This document shows, one piece after another, positions 24,554-37,139 of a DNA stretch of 64,000 bases. Source of the stretch: Utricularia gibba (lineage: Eukaryota; Streptophyta; Magnoliopsida; Lamiales; Lentibulariaceae); assembly GCA_002189035.1 (NCBI GenBank), contig NEEC01000010.1, forward strand, positions 1,984,001 to 2,048,000. Direction: 5' to 3'. How positions within the stretch are numbered: position 1 is the stretch's first letter; each line of letters opens with the position of its first letter. The notes beneath the pieces are model-generated. The model saw nothing but the letters and a program-made list of their open reading frames with translations. It did not search any database and was not told the DNA's origin. The translations under genes were made by a program, and so were the position numbers.

Positions 24554-27500
24554 GACTCTGCAACTACACAATAAAGGAAACATCAAATAAAATAGTCAAA
24601 CTACAACAAATCGTGCAAAACACATTTGATTCAGAGCGATCTACACACTACAGTAAAAACTCACATAAGATCCTACAGAATATTCAATCGAATAAAGCAA
24701 GTACCACTTCTTCGCTTACAAACCTCAACACAGAGTATGGAAATGCAAAAACGATAAAAAGTGGCCGAATCAATTCCGACGACGTTACAAAAGCAACAAT
24801 AATAGCAGCAAAAAAAACAACGACCAAAGATTCCAACAGCATAACGCACGCCGCACGGCATCGGAATGAATATCCAAAGAAAACAACAGGTAAAACACAC
24901 AAAACAACCGAGTCAATGGAAAAAAACTAACGAACTCTACCTGAAGTTTCAAACAGGGCACAGACCAGTGAATTAACGATGTTTTGCGGAAATCAGGGGC
25001 TGAGAGATGATCGAAGATGAAGAGATGAAAAAACAGACAAAGGATGTCAAAGTCTCGAGAAGACTCCAGAAGGAGGAAGAAAACTGACACTCCTGAGCGC
25101 CGTCCCCAACCGGTGAGCAATCCTCTGCCGCCTTTCTCTATACTTATAGTGTCAGAAAGGTTGAAGAGACTGCCGTGCCCCACACTTGACGGAAGGAGCA
25201 CGCCGTTACATTAAATGTTTGTTTTTTTTATATTTGGTGTTTTTTTTTGCCTTGTATAATTGAAACAAAGTACGGAGTTTACTTTCATTAAACCCATTTG
25301 AATTCTTGAATATCTACCTAAATCGCATAAATTTGGAAAGAAAAACAAATCATAAGTTGACTCACGCTCTACTCTCAAACCATTGACTCTTTTTAAAAAG
25401 AAAAAAAATTAGTTGGTAACGGCTTTTAAATTTGTGTCAATTATGTCTAAAATTCTCGTGCATCACTTAAATACTAATTAATGTTTGTTCTTTGAGTAAA
25501 TGAAGCATTAAGGGAAGGATGGGCATGGGCTTTGGCGGTTGTGAGAGAATTAAAATAAGTTTATTTTAATAAGATTTAAATTAATCTATTGTGTTAGTAA
25601 GGCACAGTGCAGCGAGTTAAATTAGAAACAGCAGTCAAAACAAGGAAGAGCGAGGGAGTGTGGGCCCACTTTCCCAAAACCGAAGGCGGGACCCACAAAA
25701 TATGTAGAGTAGCCTTGGCGCCACAAGGTGCGATTCGGTAGGCTTTCACGAGACGGAACACGAGGTCGCAGATGGCTTACGTGGCGGGGAGGGGGCCCAC
25801 CTGGTGGACGCCGTCAACAGACTGGCGGCCGTTCATTTAACCGTGGTTGGGTTTTTGGAAATCAGGGTGGTTGGGTTAATGTGGGGCCCAGTTGTCGTTG
25901 TCGGTCACGTGTGGGGCCTTCCTTCTTTCTTTTTTTCAAGGGGTTGGTAGCTATTTTTTAATCGACGATGGAGGTGGAAGACTGAGATCGACGGTGGATC
26001 CTATTTGGGGTGGGCCCCGTCTGCTTTTGGGAAATTCTCAATTTTTATTTTTGAAACGCATTAATTTAATTCCCGTTTTGCGCACAACTTTCCTTTATTT
26101 GTTTTATGTGCACCCGAAACAAAACAAATACAAACACATCCTCTAAAAAAAATAATTTTTCAGTACTACATTTCGCTCTTATTCGTTTTCACCCCCTTTC
26201 GTTCATTCTCGTAAATCAAGGTTCTCTGCTCTTGTTTCATGGCGATTCTACCACCTTCCCTAATTTTAATTACAAAAAAGTTCAAATTAAAATGATCCTC
26301 CTGGTCTAAAGAATGATAAAATCTTCCCAAAGAGAAAACCCCTGGCTCACTGCTGTTTTCCTGCGCTGATGCCGATCTGCTTTCTGCAACGCCTTATTCT
26401 CCTCCTCGGAGACGACGGCGGCGCTGCTGCATCATAACGGGCGTTGGGTATGTATGTTTCCGTTGGACAAAGCTACCATCATCATCATGCCTGCAAAAGC
26501 ACATTCAGATTGCACAATCAAAACCCTAGGTTGGATACCCAAAAAATATCTGGATGCCGTCGCGTAGTGTCAGCACTTTTCAGATATTTTGTGAAAACTA
26601 TCTTCGGCGTGAAGGACCCGGTTACCGATGGTGGATGACTCGTCGGAATGATTGATCCAACGTTTTTCCACATTCCGACGGCCGTGAAAGCGCTGCTTGG
26701 TTTGCAAGCCATTGGTGGTTTTACACCACGTGGGCCTGCCTTCCCACTACCATAAACACACACATCATCACATAAATTTAATTCATTTTTTAGTTTATCT
26801 TTAAATAATAAAATCAATTTAATTAAAATTCATTATCATTTAACACATATTTACAGGTGGCGCATGGATGGCAGCCTTCCATTAAAATAATAATCAGTGA
26901 TCATGGATCAGAATTCATTAATTCAGGAGTGGTTAAAATATCTAAAATAAAAGAAAATCGATGGGCGTGGTGGTGGGGGGGCACGGGAGAACTTATTCAT
27001 GATAACCATCACGTTTCCCTTTTCAGAAATGACAAAACACTTGAAGATAACTTTAAGATTCTTATCACCATGGTGACGCCACCCATGATAACCTTTTAAA
27101 TTTATTTAATTTCATAGGATAATGGCATCTCCACTGTCGACGTGGAGTACAAGATATTTTTGAAGTGATGACTCGGGGTCGGGACTGGAAAAACCATCTG
27201 GAAAGCAGTTGGGCCGCGTCAGCCCATATAGGTGCTTAGCGAAAATAACGAGCCAACCCAATACGGCGTGATGGGCTCACACCCGGCCCAAACCTCACCA
27301 CATTTGCGCACGGACAAGGTGCACTTTTCAGTTTTTAATTATATATTAGTGAAATACTATAATTGATCTCCAAGAAATTACTATTTGTAAAATTTTACTA
27401 TGAGAAAATTAATTTGAAAATATTAACTTCCAAGTTCAATTTCATTTATTCCTGTTGCTAGCCACTAATGGCTGCCAGCCTAACCAGCACCGAGTCCAAT

Positions 27501-28185
27501 TTTATTGAATATTAAAATATTAAAATATCGTAAATTAATTGTGTTCAATATTAAAAATTAGAAATAAATAATGTAAATTACATTAGTGAATAATTTAATT
27601 TTAAATTTTAGAAATTAGAAAATAAATTGTTTAATGTTTTTAGATTTCAATATTCATCCATCCTAGAAAAATAGAAATTCAGGTTTCTAAATTAATTTAA
27701 AAAATTTCCAAATATTTTGGATCCTCATTTTGACGATTAAAAAAATTAATTATAAAAATTACATTAATCAATTTATATATATTTCAAAAATACATTGATA
27801 TATTCATAATAAATTATGCAATAATTTTATTTACTAAACCCTATAATATATAATTTGATATACCAAATTTTATTATATAATTTTATACTATTACGCAAAC
27901 TTTCTTTTTGATCCTTTTCTCATAAAATAAATTTAAAATCTGAATTAGTCTATATCAGTGAAAAAGGGTTTTTAGCCTTTTTTTTGTTTGACCTAGGACT
28001 ACGTGTGTAGCTCAATGGAAATGGAGTTTTTCAATTTTTTTTTTGTAATTTCCAAGCAATAGGAATATATTAATTTTTTATTTAAAATAATAATTAAAAT
28101 ACAGCACACTTAGAGGGGAAAAAATTGCATTTATCTCATGAAAAATACACGCACTCACGAAAACAAGGGCATCTCTCCTCCGGAG
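24554..28185. other. 3.6-kb intergenic region
   Basis: 24554-25200 is the probable 5' leader and promoter of the WD40 gene. 25200-25560 and 27300-28130 are AT-rich. 25640-26000 is GC-richer, with TGGGCCC, GGGCCCAC and a CACGTGT (ABRE/G-box type) near 25907. Another CACGTG lies near 26730. ORFs such as 25728-25961 and 26518-26817 (minus) have no recognised domain. No transposon ends seen. Confidence 0.4.
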
Positions 28186-29620
28186 TTAAAAGCACGGTGG
28201 AGGCACCACTCTCCCGGTTGAACTTCCGATGACATTGGAACACGACGACGTCGCCCTTCCACCGCGGCCATGGTAGCTCAAGTTTATATTCATTAGCTTC
28301 ACGTTCCTGCAGGGAAGAGCTCCGCTGCAGTGTAATTTGACTGCGACTTCGGTTTCTGACACTCCCCAGATGTTCTTGAACGTCACGTCCTTTATCTGCA
28401 CGGCGGAGCTCGACTGCCCACAAAAAAATGAAGAAGAGAAAAGAATGTTTGATGAAAAAACGGGATAAAATCGTTCAATAATAAATGCAGGTATTGTCTC
28501 CTACTTACTCCGGCGTCGCATTGCGAAAACGGGCAGTAATTCTGATCAATAAGGATGGGGTTCCTGGTGTGCTGAATCATGATATCCTCGAACAGCATCC
28601 CAGAAGCGAGGCTGTAGGAAGAAGGAGCCCACGTCTTGATCCTAACGCCGTTGTCCGTTCCGACGAAGGTGCAATTTTGGACGTGTATGCCCTCCACATA
28701 CTCTTTTTCGTGGCTCCGCCCCAGGCTGCCGACGCTGATGCCGTGACCGGGGCCGCAACGGACGTTTTTGATGTGGATATTTTTGGCGCCGGACACCATG
28801 GAGACGCAGTCGTCACCGGTGCCGATCACCGAGTTGAAGATTCTGATGTTCTTGGACGTGCCGATGCGGATGCCGTCGGTGTTGGGGCTGTCCGACGGCG
28901 CTTTCAGGTGGATTCTGGAGATGTTGATGTTGTTGCAGGCGAAGACGACAATATGCGAGCTTTTGCTGTCAAAGGAACGAATTTTCTCCACACGCCCGTT
29001 GTTCACGAAGTCCAATCTCAATGTCTGCTTACAGCAAAACACAGCATTGGATTATTCTTCGAATTTTAGAATTAAAATAAATATTATTTATTCTCTTGAA
29101 GAAGAAATTACTCACCGTCGGGAGATCCCTGCAATGCGAATTTCTGGGGCAATCGTTATACCGCCAAGCCGACGGCCCCTGGCCGTCAAAAAGGCCGCCC
29201 TTCACCGTCAGATGATTCACATACCGGAATCCGATCCAGGTATCCTTCAGCCGGCTCCGTTTATCGGTCCGAGCTTTCAACACGCCCTTGACCAAAAACG
29301 TCGTCCTTCCCCGGCAAGGACCGGCGAACGACACCGGCCCGAGCAGAAAGGTTCCCTTGGGAACCCAGAACCGGGTGCGACCGGCATACTCACAGGCTTC
29401 CTTCCACGTCCTCAAGAATGCCTGGTAAAATTCCGATCCCGATGCGCAATTCTGGGAATCAAACGTAAAAGACCACAAATTCAATAGCACTTACCTCGGC
29501 GTTGTCGGTCTTGCCATCCGGAACCGCGCCGTAGTGAACGACATTGAAGTACTTGACGCATGCGGCGGCGGCGGCGATCTGGTGGAGGAGGAAGAAGAAG
29601 AAGAAGAAGAAGGTTTTCAT
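28186..29620 (-). CDS. Polygalacturonase (glycoside hydrolase family 28)
   Basis: Four exons (29620-29495, 29421-29116, 29024-28509, 28413-28186) give 391 residues. A signal peptide contains seven consecutive Phe encoded by a TTC repeat, then FNVVHYGAVPDGKTDNAEAF. All GH28 catalytic blocks are present: SPNTDGI, GTGDDCV, GPGHGISVGSLG and GVRIKTW. The enzyme hydrolyses alpha-1,4-galacturonan in pectin and should be secreted to the wall. Length and motif spacing fit plant exo-/pollen-floral type PGs, but endo/exo mode cannot be decided here. Exon 2 is started at 29421 because that acceptor gives the conserved NAEAFLRTWKEAC join. A TATA element lies about 50 bp upstream. Confidence 0.95.
29591..29611 (-). 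repeat. TTC trinucleotide repeat coding poly-Phe in a signal peptide
   Basis: Seven TTC codons in a row (GAA repeats on the plus strand), preceded by ACC and followed by CTC CTC. They extend the hydrophobic core of the polygalacturonase signal peptide and are a likely length-polymorphic site. Confidence 0.85.
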
Positions 29621-29667
29621 TGTGGTTTAGAAGGTGAGCGGTGGTTGACTGGCGATGAGTAAAGTCA

Positions 29668-29673
29668 TTTATA
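29668..29673 (-). promoter_or_regulatory. TATA box of the polygalacturonase gene
   Basis: TATAAA on the minus strand in the context GCTATAAATG, 48 bp before the start codon. Position and context fit a core promoter; the transcription start is not observed. Confidence 0.5.
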
Positions 29674-29945
29674 GCAGGAGCTTCCAGTTCAGACTCGGAA
29701 ATCTAGGAACTTTTCTTCATGGAAATTGTCAGTAACGGTTAATTGTAAGACCAGCGCAAAATGAGATCTGGTGATACGACAGTGTCTAATTTTGAATATC
29801 ATTTAAATTATTAATTATTAATTAATAAAATATTAAAAATATTAAGCACCTATTTTTCTAACAGAAAAGATCCACGAGGTTACCGGAACTAAACTTGTTG
29901 TTGATATAACCCTAATTGCATTCAGATCGCGATCGGTGGTCAACG

Positions 29946-30914
29946 ATGAAGATCTGCATTTTATTATCTTTGTTTGCTTTCTTGGCGGCGGCGGCGGTTG
30001 GCGGGGGTGCACCGTCACCGGCGCCTGATTGCAGCGTTGCGTTTGAAATGGAGAATTGTGCTGATTATATTCTTGACGGGAGCCTAAGTGATACTCCGTC
30101 GGCGGGTTGCTGTGGCGGCCTTAAAGATACGCTGCAAGTAAGTTTTCAGTGCGTTTGCGCCGCGGTTCAGATGGCCACGGGCATGGGCTTCGATGTTAAT
30201 ATGACGAGAGCTGACGGATTGGCCGACACTTGCCATCTTAAATCTCCGCCGCTGAGTTCTTGCACATGTGAGATGAATGATTAGTAGGTTTCTGCGTCAA
30301 TTTTGTGGATTATTTTTTGTTTTTAATTTTGATCCTTTTTTTTTTTTTGATTCGTTAGCAAGCTCCGGTCCGCCGCCCTCACCTGAAAACCCGGCGCCGC
30401 CTGCTGGATTGGATTGCAGCCTTTACGTAGGCGATTTAGGGGAATGCATAACGTTCTTGGATCGAGGAAGCAACAAGACGATCCCTTCGGAACAGTGTTG
30501 CTCCGCCTTTGAAATGGTGGCCCGTGAGAATTTTAGGTGTGTTTGCGACGCCCTGAGCACCGCCCCGATGTTGGATTTCACGATCGATTACACACGCGCC
30601 GATCAACTACCTGATCTCTGCCGAGTAGCTTCTCCTTCGATTAGTACATGCAGTGGTACATCGATATTTTTTGTTTTTTTTTCCATTTTTTCTGCTTCAT
30701 CACCTTTGCTCATTTTGTCTCCATGTACACAGTTTCTGCGCCTCCACCGGGTTATTCAGCTCCATCGCCATCTTCACCAGGAGAATTTCCGCCATCTCCA
30801 AGTAGGTTGCCGGTGTATTTCAAGCCATCGTCCTTCGTCCCCGCTCCGGCACCAAGCACGTCGGCCGGGACGCGCTTGAGCAGCTGGGCAGGATTTATCT
30901 TCTTCAATCATTAA
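29946..30914 (+). CDS. Two-domain non-specific lipid-transfer-like protein, probably GPI-anchored
   Basis: Three exons (29946-30267, 30359-30655, 30733-30914) give 266 residues. After a signal peptide (about 1-20) there are two complete eight-cysteine modules. Module 1 has Cys 29, 38, 55, 56, 69, 71, 96, 106. Module 2 has Cys 127, 137, 154, 155, 168, 170, 195, 205. Both follow C-C-CC-CxC-C-C. A Pro/Ser-rich linker (PPPSPENPAPPAG) joins them and a Pro-rich stalk (PPPGYSAPSPSS) follows. The C-terminus AGTRLSSWAGFIFFNH could be a short GPI signal. nsLTP/LTPG proteins normally carry one module and bind lipids at the cuticle or wall. The first exon ends exactly at the end of module 1, so the second module is an exon-scale duplication. 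Confidence 0.9.
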
Positions 30915-31401
30915 CCGACCAACTCTTCAACAAAACGGGATTGTTGTTTAACTATATTTTTTTTTAAATAAACGGCGGCTTCCGGAGATCTTCGTCGTCT
31001 TCCTGGTCACGAACTCCATCGGCAGATCCCCAGCATAGAAAGCCAGCCTTTTTAGAGTATTTTTACCACATTTAACTCTTTACTTAGCTGATTATGTTAT
31101 TTGTGTTTTGTATTCATCATTTTGATGAAAAAGGTTGGATTTTTATTCCTATTCATTAATTAGGGTGCATAAGTACATTCAGAGACATCAACCATTAACT
31201 TCTGCTTCAGACATTCCTGTCAGTCACCTTCATCTTCCTCGTGAAGCCAAGCGGCCTGCTGGTTCTTGTGATCACAAATAAATAGATCATAGTTTTCTCG
31301 ACTTGTGCTCGATTCAATTGAATGGGAGACGCAGGAAGCCAGCCATCCATATATAGTCTCGAGTTTACAGCATTCACATCACCTGTAGTCATACTTCAAG
31401 A
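30915..31401. other. Intergenic between LTP and EPF2-like genes
   Basis: 3' flank of the LTP gene and promoter of the EPF gene. TATATA at 31350-31355, 47 bp before the EPF start codon, is a good TATA candidate. Nothing else recognised. Confidence 0.5.
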
Positions 31402-31786
31402 ATGGCAAGAACCTCTCTGCAGTTAATCTCCATGGCCAATATTATCTTCTTGGTGGTTTCCTCCTGTGAAGCCCGAGTTCCATTTCATCGTAAATCCGAC
31501 CGGCCTTTCATTTTCCGGTTGAACGCACATGGTATCTTGCCTGATATTCATATGTTGCTTTTCTGCAGTAGAAAGACATGTTCAGGACGAGAGAATGCAA
31601 AATGAAGGGAAGATGGGTATGGAGTTTTACCCTACTGGATCGAGCCTGCCAGGGTGCTCCCATGCCTGCGGTGTCTGCTCGCCTTGCCGGAGAGTGATGA
31701 TCAGCTTAAAGTTCGCCGTTGAATCCTGCCCTGTCATTTACCGCTGCTTCTGCAAGGGAAAATATTACCATGTTGCAAGCAATTGA
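31402..31786 (+). CDS. Epidermal patterning factor, EPF2-like, missing one conserved Cys
   Basis: Exon 1 (31402-31489) and exon 2 (31569-31786) join across a 79-nt intron (GTAAAT...TGCAG) to 101 residues. Signal peptide about 1-24, a variable propeptide, then the mature domain starting near FYPTGSSLPGCSHACGVC and ending YYHVASN. This is the EPF1/EPF2 class, secreted peptides that bind ERECTA-family/TMM receptors and limit stomatal lineage entry. EPF1/2 normally have eight Cys. Here there are seven (59, 63, 66, 69, 83, 89, 91): the position corresponding to the fifth Cys is Phe78 (TTC, one base from TGC), and the loop is one residue shorter. Activity may be altered. A donor at 31532 would leave a 37-nt intron, too short for a plant. 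Confidence 0.85.
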
Positions 31787-32013
31787 AACCAGCCTCTGGT
31801 CTCTGTGTAAGAAGCAAAATCATACATTGAATGTTACAAGTTGCAAAGTTCAATATCAAGAGTATCCACCACAAATTTACAAGGAATACACAAATATCCA
31901 TACAGTTGCAATGGAAAATCAGTTACACGTAATCCCATCTTCTATCAAATTTACAGTATAACAACAATACCTAGTATGAGAAATAACCTTTGTAGAAGGG
32001 AAAGTGTTCTACT

Positions 32014-33619
32014 TTACTGCCCATCTTCATCCTTCTCAAGCTCAAGGCCTTCGGCAGCAAGAAGCTGGCTTATGATCTTTTTCTTGTCTTCTTGGTCCTT
32101 TTTACGCATTAAATCCCTTTTTCGTAAGACAAGTGTATGCCTCCTTAAAGTGTTGTTGAAGGTCTCAACTGAAGCCCTTTTCTCCTTGAACAGTATCTTT
32201 CTCTCTTCATCAGGATCAATCTGAATTCAAAATACAAGTACAGATTCAATATAATTGGATAAGAAACACAAACACATCGAATGGACAGATAAAAATAATA
32301 CCTTTGAACGAGAAAGACGGCGTACTCGTAGATTCAATTCACGCTGCTGCTGTTCGGCCCATGAAGTTAATGCCATGTCACCCCTTTGGTTAAATGCTTT
32401 TCGCTTCTTCATCAGCCACTCCATCCATGCTTGGGATGCCTAACAAAAGCATAAAAGACAACTTATTCCAAGAGTATTTCTACACATTACAGGGAACTAT
32501 CTGGAAACTCACTGACATATGGGGAAAGAAACAACACTGAAAACAAAATGTGAAAAACAACACAATAGGACTCATTCCATTCATCCATGTCCCATAGATT
32601 GAGAAACAGGGATCCCAGAAGAAGGAAAACATTGATTTTGCTAATCATGTAACATGAAAAAGAAAATGAAAAGATAGAACAATGAGAACCTTCATAGGAT
32701 TCACACGATTGTCATAGTCATACTGCTTCCTTTTCTCCACATCTATAAGAAGTTCGTATGCAGCCTGAATTTTTATAAATCGAGCTTCAGCTGTCTCACC
32801 TTCGTCTAAGGTGCCTCTTCCATCATAAACTTAAATAAGTAAAGATCGGTGTTAGTCCTAGTGTTCATGATCATAATTCTACTATGTCAGTCATTCGCAG
32901 ACATCAGTGATCACTGTTAAAAGGAAATTGTGCAGGAAAAATCCTCATAAGTTGGCAGAAGAAACTAAATAGACAAGCTTGGCATACAGTTGTACACAAT
33001 TCAGAAGCTCGTGAATGGGATAGATGTGATATGTCCTGAGGAACATGTTTGTATTGCATAAATGCAAAATATGGAATGCCAAAGAAATACCACATCAAAA
33101 ACGCTTTGGCAACCCAATTACCTAAACCACTTCACCCTTGTAAAATATGCTAATTTCTTATAAAATCGGCAACCCAATTAAACAGTGAAGGAGGATTGAT
33201 TAGGCACACACCATCTGGATGATAGAACTTAGCCAAACGCCTGTACGCGATTTTAATTTGATCCGCATTAGCATCGCCCTCCAATTCTGAAATGAAGAAA
33301 ATGAAAATTAAAGAAACCAACTTCTTCGTGAATTCGAACGCGACAAGAATACTATACCCAGAGTCTCGTAGGGGGACTTGGATTCAGTCCAATTCGAAGC
33401 CCTGGTAGCAACCATTCTCCTCTGGCGATTCAACCTCGCCCTCAATTCCGACTTCCTCTGTCCTCCCAGTCTGTCAAACGAGACCGCAAAAACCGAATAC
33501 CGATACGCAACCCTGAAATTACAATCAGGGTTTTCAACAGCAGCCATGGATCTGTAACCGCTGGCCATACAAGAAAACACGGCGTGAGGCCGGCTACATA
33601 CAGCCCTCAAAGCGTTCAT
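32014..33619 (-). CDS. J-domain (DnaJ) protein, plastid type
   Basis: Five exons (33619-33358, 33286-33212, 32829-32690, 32439-32302, 32220-32014) give 273 residues. The first ~75 residues are Arg/Ala/Ser-rich and acid-poor, like a transit peptide. The J domain follows: SPYETLG, AYRRLAKFYHPDG with an intact HPD, RFIKIQAAYELL and KRKQYDYD. The remaining half is charged and helical (RKAFNQRGDMALTSWAEQQQ, KEKRASVETFNNTLRRHTL). It lacks G/F and zinc-finger regions, so it is a class C J-protein that should recruit Hsp70; Arabidopsis At2g42750-like proteins share this plan. The HPD motif is split from the next helix by an intron. The ATG at 33619 is the first in frame. Confidence 0.9.
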
Positions 33620-34829
33620 CTCCTCCTCTGGGAACAAGCAGTTTCACGATCACAGACTACTCGATGACGATTCAGCGATCCTTCAACCGAAAACGTGCGG
33701 GAAAAGAATTGCATACCCAGAAAAACCTTGTTGCGTGGCGTTTGTTGAATCTGGACCGGAATCTTCTATTTTTATTTTCCGAAATGTCTTATTTTAATAA
33801 ATCTATTTATTGTAATTAGAATTCATCCACGTCAGCTTTAAAAGTTTTCCATTTTTGTTAAAGTATTTTGGAACACAAATTCTCAAATGTATATTCACCA
33901 CTCAAATTATGACAAGTCTAATACAATGCTCCCTTTTCTCGCTTTTATGTTACCTATTACTCCTTAAAACAATATACGAACGAACAATATTTAAAAATTT
34001 AAATATATCGATCGTCAAAAATATCAAAATATGATTGACATAAAACCTTAGTGTAAAAAATACTTTTCAATGATAAGTGTGAATTCTAATATGATTCACA
34101 CCTATATTCAAGCATGTTTTGTATTTTTAATATATGATTTAAATTATGTAGAATATATTCATTATGTGAATATAATTAATTTAAGATTATAAAACTTAAT
34201 AAAATAAAATATATATTATAAAATTCAGTATTATGATATAAATATATTTTTAAAAAAATTAAATATTATAAATTTTTAAATTAATCTCGTATTTGATCAT
34301 TAAAATAGAAATTCAAAAAATTAGAGATTTGAGTTTTTTTTATACCACATCCCTCTTTGGCTTCCTAAGCCATTATAACATATTTATCAATATCCGGAAA
34401 TTTGACGTAGTATTTATGAAAATTGAGTTATTAACTTTCATTTATTAAATTTTGGTTACGTTTGTATTCATTTTCGAAAGAAAATTGAATTTATTCATTT
34501 CTGTTTTTAGAAAAAATGATAAATAAATTTATTCATTTTTATAAACATTTATTCCATTTTCAAAAGTGTTGTATCAACATTTACGAAAATGAATAAAGAT
34601 GATATTAGCGTTTCTTACACTAGAACCCCTTTGGAGTTAAAGGTTAGGACACAGGGAGTTAGTGGTGAGGACACTTTTGGTTGTCATTCGTTCAACCAAT
34701 CTTTATTATAAGGAGTGAATTGACGGAGAAAGTACAAATACCATTGAATACTTTGGTGTTTCAACGCCTACAGCAGACATCTCTTGAATTGAGAACCACA
34801 ATTTTGAAGTGATGGTGCAGGAGATTTTG
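33620..34829. other. Intergenic, AT-rich
   Basis: Promoter of the DnaJ gene near 33620-33760, then about 1 kb of A/T-rich sequence, and the 3' UTR of the MUB gene. No ORF or RNA recognised. Confidence 0.5.
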
Positions 34830-35808
34830 CTACAAGATGGAGCAGGAGCAACCGCTCTTCGTTCCTGAAGTCTTCTTGTACTCATCTGGGACAGCAACAT
34901 TCATGTTTAGTAGTCCATATGATCAACCCCAATGCACAAAAGCAGACACTTGGCAATCTATACACTCCTGCTGCACAACTTGCAGTTCTCAACAGGGATT
35001 CATGGATTCACTCACATAGCAAGAGCCTAAAGATTATGAATCAAAACTTCTACCATGGGTTCAGTTCAACATAGCACAAGTTGGTTTGTAATGAATCATT
35101 TACTAGTACTTTTGTCCTGGGATGTGTTTATTCAACATTTTTCATGTATGATCAAGACTTTTTACCTTGGAGTTTCTGAGGAAGTACAGGGCGCAGGACA
35201 ACGTGCATTGTGATGACACTTCTTGGGAAGTCAGTTGCAGGGAGTGTTGATTCAGCAAGTGTTGTGTTGTTTTCAAGTATCTTCCCAGAACTGATCACCA
35301 TTATGTCCCTTATAACTTTAGGGGCGTTGCCTTTCTCTGCACATATGGATATTTTGTCAGGCAACCAAGCCCAATTTACTGTAAGTACATTCATAAGAGT
35401 GAAAAAAGGCAGGCAAAAACATGAACAGATGGATCATCATTAGTGCGGCTTCCTCCTACTTACACAAGGAATCAGCAAACATTTGGCAGAAAATCTATGC
35501 AAATCTGAAACTGACAGAGGGAATTGCTTCCACTAAAGATCACTTTGATTCCAAAATGTCTATCTATGAAATCAGCGAAATATGCCAACAAATCAGGAGG
35601 AATAAGATGAATCATCTGAAAACATAAGCCCAAAGCAAGAATTTTCTAAAGATAGGAAAACAGAGCTACATTAACAACCTCGAGGCCACAAAGCAACAAT
35701 CTTTTCCTTGAGAGCTGCCACATTTGCTGCAGAACTGAACTTCAATGGCCCAATATCACTGCCATCAGCAAGCCTAAACTTGAGCTCAATCAACTCTTCT
35801 CCAGACAT
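34830..35808 (-). CDS. MUB: Membrane-anchored ubiquitin-fold protein
   Basis: Three exons (35808-35679, 35336-35166, 34885-34830) give 118 residues, the usual MUB length. The ubiquitin-like fold is visible from MSGEELIELKFRLADGSD, through VAALKEKIVALWPR and VIRDIMVISSGKILENN, to VITMHVVLRPV. The last exon encodes a short Lys/Ser-rich linker ending in CSCSIL, a CaaX-type prenylation site with a second upstream Cys. MUBs are prenylated to the plasma membrane and dock specific E2 ubiquitin-conjugating enzymes. The third exon is only 56 nt and was placed by its in-phase join to the CaaX end. There is a probable intron in the 5' UTR. Confidence 0.92.
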
Positions 35809-37139
35809 CCTATCCTTGGGCTAAAACCAATGTTTGGGTTCGAAATAAGGGAAACCCAGAAGCAGAAAACAATGTTTCAAGATTAGAAACGGGTTCAGGA
35901 AGTCGAGAAACGAAAATTAAATTCTAAAGGGGCTGGGCATCCGAAAACTGGAGGAAGGAATGATTCCTATCCGCGCACCGAAGGGAAGAAGATTGCTGTT
36001 GATAAGCGCCGATGCCCGGAAATTCAGCTTAAATGGAAGAAACAAAGACCCATAAAGCAAGACTCTTCTACGCATGGAACGCGGCAAGACGAAATCAGTC
36101 AACGGGTGGCAACAAAAGTATGAATTTTTCTCCAATTATTTAACGGCTCTGTGCGCGCGTGCTCATTGACGTGGCGGTCTAGTCTCTTCTACGCTACCCT
36201 GCCTGGAAACATTTTTTTTTATTAATTATTTCTCCAATATATATTTTTTAAGCATTATCTAAATGAAAAAAAAATTAATTCAAATTCCTATAAAAGTATT
36301 AAATATGTAAAATTAAATTTTTTCCATTTAAACATTGAAAATTTCCATTGTAGTGATACAAAAATATGGTGATATTGGAGAGGTTTTTGAAAAACAAATA
36401 TTTATATGGGGTATATATTTTTTTACCAAAATGATATTTAATTCTTATTATTCGATGAAAATGACATATTTCGTTATATTTAATATAATTGATCTTTAAT
36501 ATTTCATCTATTAAATACACTTAATTCTTAAAATTTGATATATAGTTAAAATGAACCCATAATGTTTTTAATTTACATATAAATTTTATTCATAGGTGAT
36601 GTAGAGGGATTATTTTTTTATTTATTATTTAATTATTGAGTTTAAAAATAAAATTAAGCGTTTTTAAGTAAAGTAAGAAAAATGTAATTTTAAGTAAATC
36701 TATATACATAGGATTAAAAAATTCCATATAAATCTCGGACTGATTTAAACTTATCAACTAAATATCATATAATTTATAATTCTAATTTTAAACCTATCTA
36801 ATTTGAATTTGGATAGGAGGTTATGGATGAGTATGGAGTAATTAAGGTAAAATAAATAATGCTTTGGTTTATCCGTTATGGAGAGTGATTAAGGTAAAAT
36901 ATTTTCCGAGATTTGACCGTATGTTACCGAGTTTAACTCACGTTGAATTCAAATTTACCGCGGTGAAGTAAATATCTGTCTGCTAACCCTGGTTTGGAAC
37001 GGTATTAGCTGTCACTGAGTGGCTGCATCTCATCTCATATATATATATGTATATATATGTGCGCAATTCACCATGCAAAACCTCAACCGCCATTGACGGG
37101 GAAGAGAAAAGGAAAGGCAAGAAAGGAATCTTTTACTTG
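35809..37139. other. Intergenic between divergent MUB and FAF-like genes
   Basis: 5' leader of MUB to about 36130, then an A/T-rich kilobase. Near 37035-37060 an AT dinucleotide stretch (catatatatatatgtatatatatg) probably contains the TATA box of the FAF-like gene, about 80 bp before its likely start codon. No coding exon. Confidence 0.5.

Noticed and set aside
27995-28035. tRNA-like GTAGCTCAATGG string
   Set aside because: Matches a D-arm, but no anticodon arm, T-loop or acceptor pairing follows; the downstream sequence is a T run.
29421-29451. Ten extra residues at the start of polygalacturonase exon 2
   Set aside because: The acceptor at 29421 restores the GH28 family spacing DNAEAFLRTWKEAC.
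31532-31568. 37-nt intron in the EPF2-like gene
   Set aside because: Too short for plant splicing; a GTAAAT donor at 31490 gives a 79-nt intron and an in-frame join.
37047-37139. Upstream extension of the FAF-like ORF
   Set aside because: It begins within an AT-dinucleotide tract that looks like the TATA region, and the encoded residues are not FAF-like.
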